Shown here: positions 55,619 through 64,000 of the stretch, piece by piece
How positions within the stretch are numbered: position 1 is the stretch's first letter
Layout: each line of letters opens with the position of its first letter
DNA from: Streptomyces sp. F63
GTDB lineage: Bacteria > Actinomycetota > Actinomycetes > Streptomycetales > Streptomycetaceae
Direction of reading: 5' to 3'
DNA: 64,000 nt
Assembly (NCBI RefSeq): GCF_018070345.1
Contig: NZ_JAGPXX010000003.1
Span: 248,001 to 312,000, forward strand
Translations under genes and position numbers: made by a program
Notes under the pieces: model-generated
Seen by the model: the letters and a program-made list of their open reading frames with translations, nothing else
Database searches by the model: none
What the model was told of the DNA's origin: nothing

Positions 55619-56731
55619 ATGACGACGCACGATCTCTACGCGCAAGACCCAGGAGCCCCCGACTGGCAGGTACCGGCCTCCGGCGCCGCCCGCTTCAGCT
55701 GGGAGTACGACGACGGGCGCGACCGGCTGCTCGCCCTGTACCAGAAGGGCAAGGACAAGCAGTGGGACTCGGTCCGCCGGATCGACTGGGACCTGGAGGT
55801 GGACCCCTACGACCCGCTCGGCACCCCCGACGAGGCCCTCGCCCTGCACGGCACCCGGCACTGGAGCCGGATGACCGAGCGCGACAAGGGCGAGCTGCGG
55901 CGCCACTACAGCTCCTGGCAGTTCAGCCAGTTCCTCCACGGCGAGCAGGGCGCCATGATCTGCGCGGCCCGCATCGTGGAGTCCGTCCCCGACCTGGACG
56001 CCAAGTTCTACTCCGCGACCCAGACCATGGACGAGGCCCGGCACGCCGAGATCTACGGCCGCTTCCTCCACGAGAAGATCGGGATGCTCTACCCGATCAA
56101 CGACAACCTGCAGGCCCTGCTGGGCGACACCCTCCGCGACTCCCGCTGGGACATGCCCTACCTCGGCATGCAGGTCCTGATCGAGGGCCTGGCCCTGGCC
56201 GCGTTCGGCATGATCCGCGACACCACCGACAAGCCGCTCCCGAAGCAGATCCTCGCCTACGTCATGCAGGACGAGGCCCGGCACGTGGCCTTCGGCCGGA
56301 TGGCGCTGCGCGACTACTACCGGCAGCTCACCGACGCCGAACTGCGCGAGCGCGAGGAGTTCGTCATCGAGGGCTGCTACCTCATGCGCGACCGGCTGCG
56401 CGGCACCGAGGTGCTGGAGAACTTCGGCATCCCGGCCGCGGAGGCGGAGGAGTACACCGAACAGTCGGAGTTCCTGCACCTCTTCCGCAAGCTGCTGTTC
56501 AGCCGGATCGTGCCCTGCGTGAAGGACATCGGCCTGTGGGGCGAGCGCCTCCAGCGCGCCTACCTCGACCTGGGCGTCTTCGAACTCGGCGACTCCAACC
56601 TCGACCTGCTGATGGCGCAGGACGAGGAACTGGCCGACAAGCTGGACGCCGAACGCTTCGCGGCCGAGGAGGCCGCCCGCACGGCGGAGGTCACCGAGGC
56701 CATCGCGGAGGGCGCGGCGGCGGACAGCTGA
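55619..56731 (+). CDS. Ferritin-like diiron protein
   Basis: The 370-residue protein has a ferritin-like diiron core. Two ExxH helices appear, TQTMDEARHAEIYGRF and YVMQDEARHVAFGRM, with the partner glutamates in FLHGEQGAMICAARIV and QVLIEGLALAAFGMI. This set fits a non-haem diiron oxygenase or reductase-like enzyme; the reaction is unknown. ATG 55619 has GAGGAGG just upstream. GTG 55562 would add 19 residues and also has GGAG before it, so the start is uncertain. It is divergent from the AurF-like gene. Confidence 0.85.
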   Translation: MTTHDLYAQDPGAPDWQVPASGAARFSWEYDDGRDRLLALYQKGKDKQWDSVRRIDWDLEVDPYDPLGTPDEALALHGTRHWSRMTERDKGELRRHYSSWQFSQFLHGEQGAMICAARIVESVPDLDAKFYSATQTMDEARHAEIYGRFLHEKIGMLYPINDNLQALLGDTLRDSRWDMPYLGMQVLIEGLALAAFGMIRDTTDKPLPKQILAYVMQDEARHVAFGRMALRDYYRQLTDAELREREEFVIEGCYLMRDRLRGTEVLENFGIPAAEAEEYTEQSEFLHLFRKLLFSRIVPCVKDIGLWGERLQRAYLDLGVFELGDSNLDLLMAQDEELADKLDAERFAAEEAARTAEVTEAIAEGAAADS

Positions 56732-56814
56732 CCGGCCGGCGGAAACGCGCCGCGGGGCGCGGCCGCCCGGACGGAACGCATGCCGGGGCGCCGCGCGGCT
56801 GTCAGCATGAACCC

Positions 56815-57741
56815 ATGACAGCGACCCGCCCCGGCAGCCGCGCCGCCGCCCACGACAGCCTCCGCGCCCTGGCCCTCGGCGACGCCTTCGGGGAACGCTG
56901 GTTCCCGCTCGCCGCCGGACAGGGGAGCGCCGGCGCGGCCATCCGGGAGCGGCGGACGCCGCAGGCGCCCCGCTGGCCGTGGACCGACGACACGGCGATG
57001 GCCCTGTCGGTCTTCGCCGTCCTCGACCGGCACGGCGAGGTACGCCAGGAGGAACTGGCCCGGGAGTTCGGCGAGCGCTTCCTCGCCGAGCCCGCCCGCG
57101 GCTACGGCAGCGGCATGCACCAACTGCTGCCGCTGCTCGCCCGCCGGCCGGACCGCTGGCGCGAGGAGGCGGACGGCCTCTTCGACGGCCAGGGCAGCCT
57201 CGGCAACGGTGCCGCCATGCGGGTCGCCCCCCTCGGCGCCTGGTTCACGGGCGACCCGGAGCGGGCCGCGGAGCAGGCCGCGCTGTCCGCGCAGGTCACC
57301 CACGCGCACCCGGAGGGGACCGCGGGCGCGGTGGCCGTCGCCGTCGCGGCCGCCCTCGCCGCCGACCGGACCACGGACCCCCCCGGCCCCGCCGGCCTGC
57401 TGGCGGAGATCGCGGACCGCACCCCCGAAGGGGCCGTACGCGACGGCCTGCTGCGCGCGGCCGGACTGCCGCCGGACACCGAACCCGCGGCGGCGGCCGC
57501 CGCCCTGGGCAGCGGCTATCGCATCCGTGCGGACGACACCGTCCCGTTCGCGCTGTGGTGCGCGGCCGGCCACCTCGACGACCTCACCGAAGCACTGTGG
57601 ACCACCGCGGCGGGTCTGGGCGACGTGGACACGACCTGCGCCATCGCGGGCGGCGTGGTCGGCGGCCGGACGGGCCTCGCCGACGTCCCGGACACGTGGC
57701 TGGAGCGCGCCGAACCTCTGCCCGCAGCGTTCGCGGCCTGA
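56815..57741 (+). CDS. ADP-ribosylglycohydrolase family protein
   Basis: The 308-residue protein belongs to the DraG-like ADP-ribosylglycohydrolases, which remove ADP-ribose from arginine or other targets. Metal-binding motifs appear as RWPWTDDTAMALSVFAVLDR, NGAAMRVAPLGAWF and GLGDVDTTCAIAGGVVGG. The protein therefore has its magnesium ligands. ATG 56815 lacks a ribosome site; CAGCAT 6 nt upstream resembles the leaderless pattern. It follows the diiron gene with an 83-bp gap. Confidence 0.9.
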   Translation: MTATRPGSRAAAHDSLRALALGDAFGERWFPLAAGQGSAGAAIRERRTPQAPRWPWTDDTAMALSVFAVLDRHGEVRQEELAREFGERFLAEPARGYGSGMHQLLPLLARRPDRWREEADGLFDGQGSLGNGAAMRVAPLGAWFTGDPERAAEQAALSAQVTHAHPEGTAGAVAVAVAAALAADRTTDPPGPAGLLAEIADRTPEGAVRDGLLRAAGLPPDTEPAAAAAALGSGYRIRADDTVPFALWCAAGHLDDLTEALWTTAAGLGDVDTTCAIAGGVVGGRTGLADVPDTWLERAEPLPAAFAA

Positions 57742-57825
57742 CGACCGGAGCCGCGGAGTCCCGGGCCGCCCGCCGGGAGCCGGCGGCACGGCACCCTGGC
57801 GGGCGCTCCCGCACACTCCCGGCCG

Positions 57826-58755
57826 TCAGGGCTTCCCGCGCCGGCGGCGCCGGCGTATCGCCCGCGTGACCACGGGCGGGAGGACGTCCGCGGCGAGCCG
57901 GCGGGCCCGGCCCGCACGGCGTGCCGCGGAGACCGCGGGAGCCGCGGGGGCGGGCGCGGCGGCCCCGCCGTGTCCGGGGGAGCCGGCGGGCCGGGCGGCC
58001 TCGCCCGGCGACGGCCGGTCCGCGAAGCGGGACACCACGGGACGCGGTGCCTCGGGCCTGCCCGAGAAGCGCAGGAGCCGCCGGCCCGCGACGTCCTGGA
58101 CGCTGATCCTGGTGTCGCCGCGCCGCCGCATCTCCGCCAGCAGTTCGTCCTGGAGCGGCTCGGGGTCGTCCCAGGTGCCGTAGAGCTTCTGTGTGCTCAG
58201 GCAGACGGGGCGCAGACCGCCGTTGAAGACGGCCTCCCAGGCGGCGGCGGCCACCCCCGGGGTGTGTTCGGAGCGGAAGTCGTCGAGCACGACGACGCCG
58301 CCCGGCGCCAGGGCCTTCCGCGCCGTCTCGATGTCCCCGGCCACGTGTTCGTAGAGGTGCGACGCGTCGACGTGGACGAAACGGCAACTGCCCGGGGTGA
58401 TACGGGCCGGCAGGACGGAGGTCGGCGCCTGGACGACATCGGGGAGTTCGTCGTGGAAGGCCAGGTAGTTGGTGTCGAAGGCGGCCCGGGTCAGTGACGC
58501 GTACGACTTGCGGGCCTCCGCGGCGTTGTGTTCGTCCGCGGCGGGGGTGTCGAAGAGATCACAGACCGTGAAGCGTTCCTCGGGGCGGCGGAAAGCACCG
58601 GTGAAGATGGCACTCTTCCCCAGGTACGCGCCCATCTCCAGGAGGTCTCCCCGCTGCCCGGTGCGGTCCTGGCGGGTCAGGAACCAGGCGAAGAGGACCT
58701 GGTCAAGGCTGGGGAACCAGCCCTTGACGTCATCGAGGCGGAGCGGTGCCGTCAT
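57826..58755 (-). CDS. Class I SAM-dependent methyltransferase (TylF-like)
   Basis: The 309-residue protein has a Rossmann-type core: LLEMGAYLGKSAIFTGAFRR (a motif I), FTVCDLFDTPAADEHN, FVHVDASHLYEHVAGDIETA and GGVVVLDDFRS. The pattern fits metal-dependent macrocin-type O-methyltransferases that use such DD residues. The last 75 residues are Ala/Pro/Arg-rich. The substrate is unknown. ATG 58755 has GAGGG upstream; GTG 58770 has no ribosome site. It converges on the ADP-ribosylglycohydrolase. Confidence 0.85.
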   Translation of the reverse strand: MTAPLRLDDVKGWFPSLDQVLFAWFLTRQDRTGQRGDLLEMGAYLGKSAIFTGAFRRPEERFTVCDLFDTPAADEHNAAEARKSYASLTRAAFDTNYLAFHDELPDVVQAPTSVLPARITPGSCRFVHVDASHLYEHVAGDIETARKALAPGGVVVLDDFRSEHTPGVAAAAWEAVFNGGLRPVCLSTQKLYGTWDDPEPLQDELLAEMRRRGDTRISVQDVAGRRLLRFSGRPEAPRPVVSRFADRPSPGEAARPAGSPGHGGAAAPAPAAPAVSAARRAGRARRLAADVLPPVVTRAIRRRRRRGKP

Positions 58756-58944
58756 AACTGCTGCCCTCACTGGCGGGTGGGAGGAACGGGACGGCTGCCC
58801 ACCGTAGGGGGCGGTGCCGGGGGAAAAGCGTCGCCCGGACGTCCCCGGTGTGGGGTTTCGGTGCCGCTTCGGGCCGCGGCTCAGCGAGGCGCGCGACCGG
58901 GGCAGGGCGGCCGCCGCCGGCCGGCGGCGCAGATGCCGCGGGCC

Positions 58945-60402
58945 TCAGCGCTCCAGTGCCGCCCGCATCACCTGGCGGGCGATCGGGGCCGCGTTGCCGC
59001 CGCCGCTGATGTCCGCGCGGTCGGCCGCCGCGTCCTCCACCACCACGGCGACCGCCACGGCCGGCTCGTCGGCCCCGTCCTCCCGTGCCCAGGAGATGAA
59101 CCAGGCGTACGGGATGCCCTCGTTGCCCACGCCGTGCTGCGCGGTGCCGGTCTTGCCGCCGACCTCCGCGCCGGGGAGGGCCGCGTTGGCGCCCGTGCCG
59201 TTCTCGACCACGTCGCGCATCAGTTCGCGCAGCACCTCCGCGGTGCCGGAGTCCATCGTGCGCTCGTAGGTGCGGGGGCGGGTGACGGCCACGGTGTCGC
59301 CCTCGGAATCGGTGATCCGGTCGACCAGGTACGGCTTGCGCAGCTTCCCGTCGTTGGCGACCGCCGAGGCGACCATCGCCATCTGGAGCGGTGTGGCGGC
59401 GGTGTTGTACTGGCCGATCGACGACAGGGCGAGCTGGGCGTCGTTCATATCGGTGTCGAAGACCGATGCGGCGACCCGGGCGGGAACCCGCAGACCGTCG
59501 TCGTTGAAGCCGAACTTCTCGGCCGTGTCCACCATGCCGTCGAGCCCGACCTCCACGCCCAGTTTCGCGAAGACGGTGTTGCAGGAGACCTCCATGGCGT
59601 GGCGCAGGTCGGCGTCCTCGCAGCCCCGCGCCTCGTTCGTCAGATCCGTCCGGGTGCCGGGCAGGGTGTACGGGGCGGGGGTGTCCGTCGGCTCGTCCAC
59701 GTCGGTCACCACGCCCTGCTCCAGGGCGGCCGCCGCCGTCACCACCTTGAAGACGGAGCCGGGCGGGTAGGTCTGGCGGAGGGCCCGGTTGAGCATCGGC
59801 TGGTTCTCGGCGCCGGTCAGCCGCTGCCAGGCGTCGACAGCGGCGTCCCCGTTCCCGGAGATCTGTTCGGGGTCGTAGCTCGGGCTGCTGACGAGGGCGA
59901 GGATCTTGCCGGTGTCCGGTTCCAGGGCGACCACCGCGCCGCGTGCGCCGCCCAGACCGTCGGCGGCGGCGCGCTGGACGGCCGGGGCGATGGTGGTGTG
60001 GACGTCTCCGGCGGGTTCGCGCTCGCGGGTCAGAGCGTGCCAGAGCGGGAAGACGGAGAGCCGCGGGTCGGCGCCGGAGAGGATGTCGTCCTCGGCGTCC
60101 TCCAGGAGCGTGGTGCCGTAGATCTGCGAGGCGTAGCCGGTGACCGGTGCGTACAGCGGACCGTTGGCGTAGGTGCGTTCGTAGCGCAGCCGCTCGCCGG
60201 TGTCGCGGGAGCCGGTGACGGGCTCGCCGTCGACGAGGATGTCGCCGCGCGGGGCGCTGTAACGGGTGATGGTCTTGCGGCGGTTGGCCTGGTTGTCCTC
60301 GTACTCCTCGGCGTCGATCACCTGGATGCGGGAGGCGTTGAGCAGCAGGGCCACCAGGAGGAGCAGGAAGAAGGCGGACAGATGGCGGATCTGGCGGATC
60401 AC
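58945..60402 (-). CDS. Class B penicillin-binding protein (PbpA-like)
   Basis: The 485-residue transpeptidase has an N-terminal membrane anchor (QIRHLSAFFLLLLVALLLNA), a dimerisation domain and a transpeptidase domain with the SxxK motif YPPGSVFK (Ser near 216), SCN in VSCNTVFAKLG and KTG in VGGKTGTAQHG. It crosslinks peptidoglycan peptides in the periplasm-side space. GTG 60402 overlaps the FtsW-like stop by 4 nt (GTGA), so the pair is translated together. The frame to the right of 60402 belongs to another gene in another frame. Confidence 0.94.
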   Translation of the reverse strand: MIRQIRHLSAFFLLLLVALLLNASRIQVIDAEEYEDNQANRRKTITRYSAPRGDILVDGEPVTGSRDTGERLRYERTYANGPLYAPVTGYASQIYGTTLLEDAEDDILSGADPRLSVFPLWHALTREREPAGDVHTTIAPAVQRAAADGLGGARGAVVALEPDTGKILALVSSPSYDPEQISGNGDAAVDAWQRLTGAENQPMLNRALRQTYPPGSVFKVVTAAAALEQGVVTDVDEPTDTPAPYTLPGTRTDLTNEARGCEDADLRHAMEVSCNTVFAKLGVEVGLDGMVDTAEKFGFNDDGLRVPARVAASVFDTDMNDAQLALSSIGQYNTAATPLQMAMVASAVANDGKLRKPYLVDRITDSEGDTVAVTRPRTYERTMDSGTAEVLRELMRDVVENGTGANAALPGAEVGGKTGTAQHGVGNEGIPYAWFISWAREDGADEPAVAVAVVVEDAAADRADISGGGNAAPIARQVMRAALER

Positions 60403-61850
60403 GGCCTCGCCTCCCCGGAGGCGCCGGCGGGGCCGGAGCCCCCGGGCCCGCCGGGGCCCTCCGGGGCGGCCGGTGGCGGGGCGGGCCGGCGGGCCGTGTC
60501 GCTCATCCGGATCAGCAGGGCCACGATGATCCAGTTGGTGACGACGGAGGAGCCGCCCTGCGCGAGGAACGGCATCGCCATCCCGGTGAGCGGGATCAGC
60601 CCCATCACCCCGCCCGCGATGACGAAGACCTGGAGCGCGACGATCGAGGCCAGGCCGACCGCCAGCAGCCGGCCGAAGGGGTTGCGCTGGGCGAGGCCCG
60701 CCCGCAGCCCCCGTTCCACCAGCAGGGTGTACAGCAGGAAGATCGCGAAGAGCCCGGTCAGCCCCAGTTCCTCGCCCGCCGTGGCGAGGATGAAGTCCGA
60801 TTTCGCGGCGAAGCCGATGAGGACGGAGTGCCCCTGGCCCAGTCCGGTGCCGAGGACGCCGCCGGAGGCGAAGGCGAAGTAGGTCTGCGCCAGTTGGCTC
60901 GCGCCCTCGCCCGCGTCGATGGAGGCGAAGGGGTGCAGCCAGTCCTGGACCCGGCTGTGGACGTGGGGTTCCAGGGATCCGACGGTGACGGCGCCCGCGG
61001 CGGCCAGCAGCAGCCCGACCGCGATCCAGCCGGTCCGGCCGGTGGCCACGTACAGCAGGACCACGAAGAGGCCGAAGAACAGCAGCGAGGTGCCGAGGTC
61101 GCGTTCCAGGACGAGGACCCCGACGCTGGCCAGCCAGATGGTGAGGATCGGGCCGAGCACCCGGCCGGTGGGCAGCTGGAACTTCCAGATCCGGCGGCCG
61201 GTGTAGGCCAGGGCGTGCCGGTTGACGGCCAGATAGGCGGCGAAGAAGACGGCGAGCAGGATCTTGGCGAACTCTCCGGGCTGGAAGGAGAGACCGGCCA
61301 CCCGGATCCAGATCTTGGCCCCGTTGATGGCGGGGAAGAAGATCGGGACGACCAGCAGGACGAGCGCGGCCGCGACGCTCAGATAGGCGTAGCGCTGCAG
61401 CACCCGGTGGTCGCGGAGGAACAGGACGACGGCGATGAAGAAGCCGGCGCCGAGGGCGGACCACACGAGCTGGGTGGGGGCGGCCTCGTCGGCGGGGGTG
61501 GCGAGGTCGAGGCGGTAGATCAGTACCAGGCCGAGGCCGTTGAGCAGCACGGCGATGGGCAGCAGCAGGGGATCGGCGTAGGGGGCGCGCAGACGTACGG
61601 CGACATGGGCGAGGAGGGCGAGCAGCCCGAGGCCCGCTCCGTAGCCGGCGGCACCGGCCGGCACGGTGCCGTCGGTGGCCAGGCCGACTTCGACATAGCC
61701 GTAGACGGCGATCAGGACCGCCCCGGCGAGCAGGAGCAGCTCCGTACCGCGTCGCCGGGGAGTCCGCACCGGGGGCGGGAGCGCTTCCGGGAGGCCGTCC
61801 GGGTGCGCTCCCGGACGGTCCGAGGGGGGACCCGCTGTCGATGCGGCCAT
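60399..61850 (-). CDS. FtsW/RodA/SpoVE-family glycosyltransferase
   Basis: The 483-residue protein has about ten membrane segments and the SEDS signature around VLERDLGTSLLFFGLFVVLL and FQPGEFAKILLAVFFAAYLA, with ATAGEELGLTGLFAIFLLY. SEDS proteins polymerise lipid II glycans and work with a class B penicillin-binding protein, here the coupled downstream gene. The N-terminal 30 residues and the C-terminal 30 are low-complexity. ATG 61850 has no ribosome site but TACGTT 7 nt upstream, so it is probably leaderless. Confidence 0.94.
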   Translation of the reverse strand: MAASTAGPPSDRPGAHPDGLPEALPPPVRTPRRRGTELLLLAGAVLIAVYGYVEVGLATDGTVPAGAAGYGAGLGLLALLAHVAVRLRAPYADPLLLPIAVLLNGLGLVLIYRLDLATPADEAAPTQLVWSALGAGFFIAVVLFLRDHRVLQRYAYLSVAAALVLLVVPIFFPAINGAKIWIRVAGLSFQPGEFAKILLAVFFAAYLAVNRHALAYTGRRIWKFQLPTGRVLGPILTIWLASVGVLVLERDLGTSLLFFGLFVVLLYVATGRTGWIAVGLLLAAAGAVTVGSLEPHVHSRVQDWLHPFASIDAGEGASQLAQTYFAFASGGVLGTGLGQGHSVLIGFAAKSDFILATAGEELGLTGLFAIFLLYTLLVERGLRAGLAQRNPFGRLLAVGLASIVALQVFVIAGGVMGLIPLTGMAMPFLAQGGSSVVTNWIIVALLIRMSDTARRPAPPPAAPEGPGGPGGSGPAGASGEARP

Positions 61851-61857
61851 GACAGAG

Positions 61858-61887
61858 AACGTAACAAACTTGGTGGTGAATTGTCTG
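61858..61887 (-). promoter_or_regulatory. Promoter of the ftsW-pbp operon
   Basis: On the minus strand CAGACA (61882-61887) and TACGTT (61858-61863) are 18 nt apart, and the ATG follows 7 nt after the -10. This is the best-formed leaderless promoter in the window. Confidence 0.6.
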
Positions 61888-62000
61888 TTATGCCGTCAGA
61901 TATGGTGCCGTGCGGCTGAGTTGCCGCGCAGGCCGTCCTACCCGCGCCTCGTCCCCGTACACACCGCCAAGGCGCGGCGCGCCGCCGTGTGCGGCGCCAC

Positions 62001-62029
62001 GCCCCCCGCACGCCGGGCGTGCGGGGGGT
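62001..62029 (-). terminator. Terminator of the secreted SH3-like gene
   Basis: A stem of about 11 bp (CCCCCCGCACG and its complement) closes on CCGGG, 44 nt after the stop at 62073. It lies between that gene and the ftsW start. Confidence 0.75.
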
Positions 62030-62072
62030 GCGGCGTCCTGCGGGCGGCCGGTGCGTCAGCGCCGGCGCGCGG

Positions 62073-62444
62073 TCAGCACCAGCGCGGGGCCGGGCCGATG
62101 TTCTTGATGTAGCGGGCCGACGCGAAGGCGTAGTGGCCGTCCTTCAGCACGTACCAGCGGTTGTTGCCGTCGATGTTCTGGCCGCGGACCTTGCACTTGA
62201 TCTTCACGATGGCGCCGTACGGCTTGGAGCCGACGACGTGCCCGCGCTGGTTGGGCGCGCTGCGGAGCAGCAGGCCGGAGTGCGCGATGATCTTGCCCTT
62301 GTAGTAGTGGTGGTGGTGGTAGCCACCGCCGGCGGGGGTGGCGGGTGCGGCGGTGGCCGCGGCGGCGGGGCCGGCGGCGGCGAGGGTGGCGATGGCGCCG
62401 GTGGCGACGCCGACCGCGATCTTGCGGAACTTGGACTGCAGCAT
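62073..62444 (-). CDS. Small secreted SH3-like protein
   Basis: The 123-residue protein has a signal peptide (MLQSKFRKIAVGVATGAIAT then AAAGPAAAATAAPA) and a short His/Tyr-rich stretch (GGGYHHHHYYKGK). The C-terminal half, LLLRSAPNQRGHVVGSKPYG to WYVLKDGHYAFASARYIKNI, resembles a bacterial SH3_3 domain of cell-wall or peptide binding. A histidine cluster could bind metal, but this is only inference. ATG 62444 has AGGAGG 8 nt upstream. Function unknown. Confidence 0.85.
   Translation of the reverse strand: MLQSKFRKIAVGVATGAIATLAAAGPAAAATAAPATPAGGGYHHHHYYKGKIIAHSGLLLRSAPNQRGHVVGSKPYGAIVKIKCKVRGQNIDGNNRWYVLKDGHYAFASARYIKNIGPAPRWC

Positions 62445-64000
<1,556 letters not shown>

Noticed and set aside
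60402..61464. PBP frame extended to 839 residues
   Set aside because: The part right of 60402 is the shadow of the FtsW-like gene; GTG 60402 overlaps the FtsW stop and starts a normal PBP.

Overview
The window is high-GC actinobacterial DNA and almost certainly chromosomal Streptomyces. Markers include DasR with NagB, a WhiB-like protein, a SigB-family sigma factor with its anti-sigma kinase, nickel superoxide dismutase with its peptidase, a fused 2-oxoglutarate decarboxylase, HspR-type control of lon, a conservon, and a TTA codon in a secreted xylanase. From memory and unchecked, the gene order follows the S. coelicolor region around SCO5231 to SCO5302, so most of it looks like conserved core chromosome.

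Layout. 1-6.3 kb: carbon-starvation permease cstA (cut by the window edge), dasR, divergent SIS-domain nagB-like gene behind a dre-like operator, and a PdtaS-type histidine kinase. 6.3-10 kb: wblE, diacylglycerol kinase, small membrane protein, sigH and its anti-sigma gene. 10-16 kb: PLP enzyme, KAS III-like enzyme, STAS protein, GNAT enzyme, sodN/sodX and a CGNR zinc-finger regulator. 16-25 kb: amino-acid ABC importer, malic enzyme, zinc-type dehydrogenase, and an operon of an adhesin-like DUF4097 protein with a PadR regulator behind a palindromic operator. 25-32 kb: the giant kgd/sucA gene, a two-component system and a spermidine-synthase-like protein. 32-38 kb: a translationally coupled operon of ECF sigma factor, zinc-finger anti-sigma fused to a membrane domain, ABC ATPase and ABC permease. 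A 1404-bp tnpB element interrupts it. 38-45 kb: ATP-binding regulator, AraC/VOC/UvrA2 cluster, lon and a MarR regulator. 45-53 kb: PP2C-like phosphatase, the four conservon genes (sensor kinase, roadblock, DUF742, GTPase) and a StyA-like flavoprotein. 53-58 kb: TetR gene with two divergent non-haem diiron proteins, ADP-ribosylglycohydrolase and methyltransferase. 59-64 kb: a penicillin-binding protein/FtsW pair, a small secreted SH3-like protein, and the start of a secreted GH10 xylanase cut by the right edge.

The most informative signal is the tnpB insertion at 34523-35926. Removing exactly those bases recreates a GTGA stop/start overlap like the other junctions of the operon. This fixes the element ends, predicts a TTCAC motif as target and TAM, and shows that the insertion left both flanking proteins unchanged while supplying a new stop codon and a new ribosome-binding site. 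The host operon is itself unusual, because its anti-sigma factor appears fused to an ABC-permease-like domain. A second recurring signal is a TANNNT box 6 or 7 nt before at least eight start codons, which suggests widespread leaderless transcripts.
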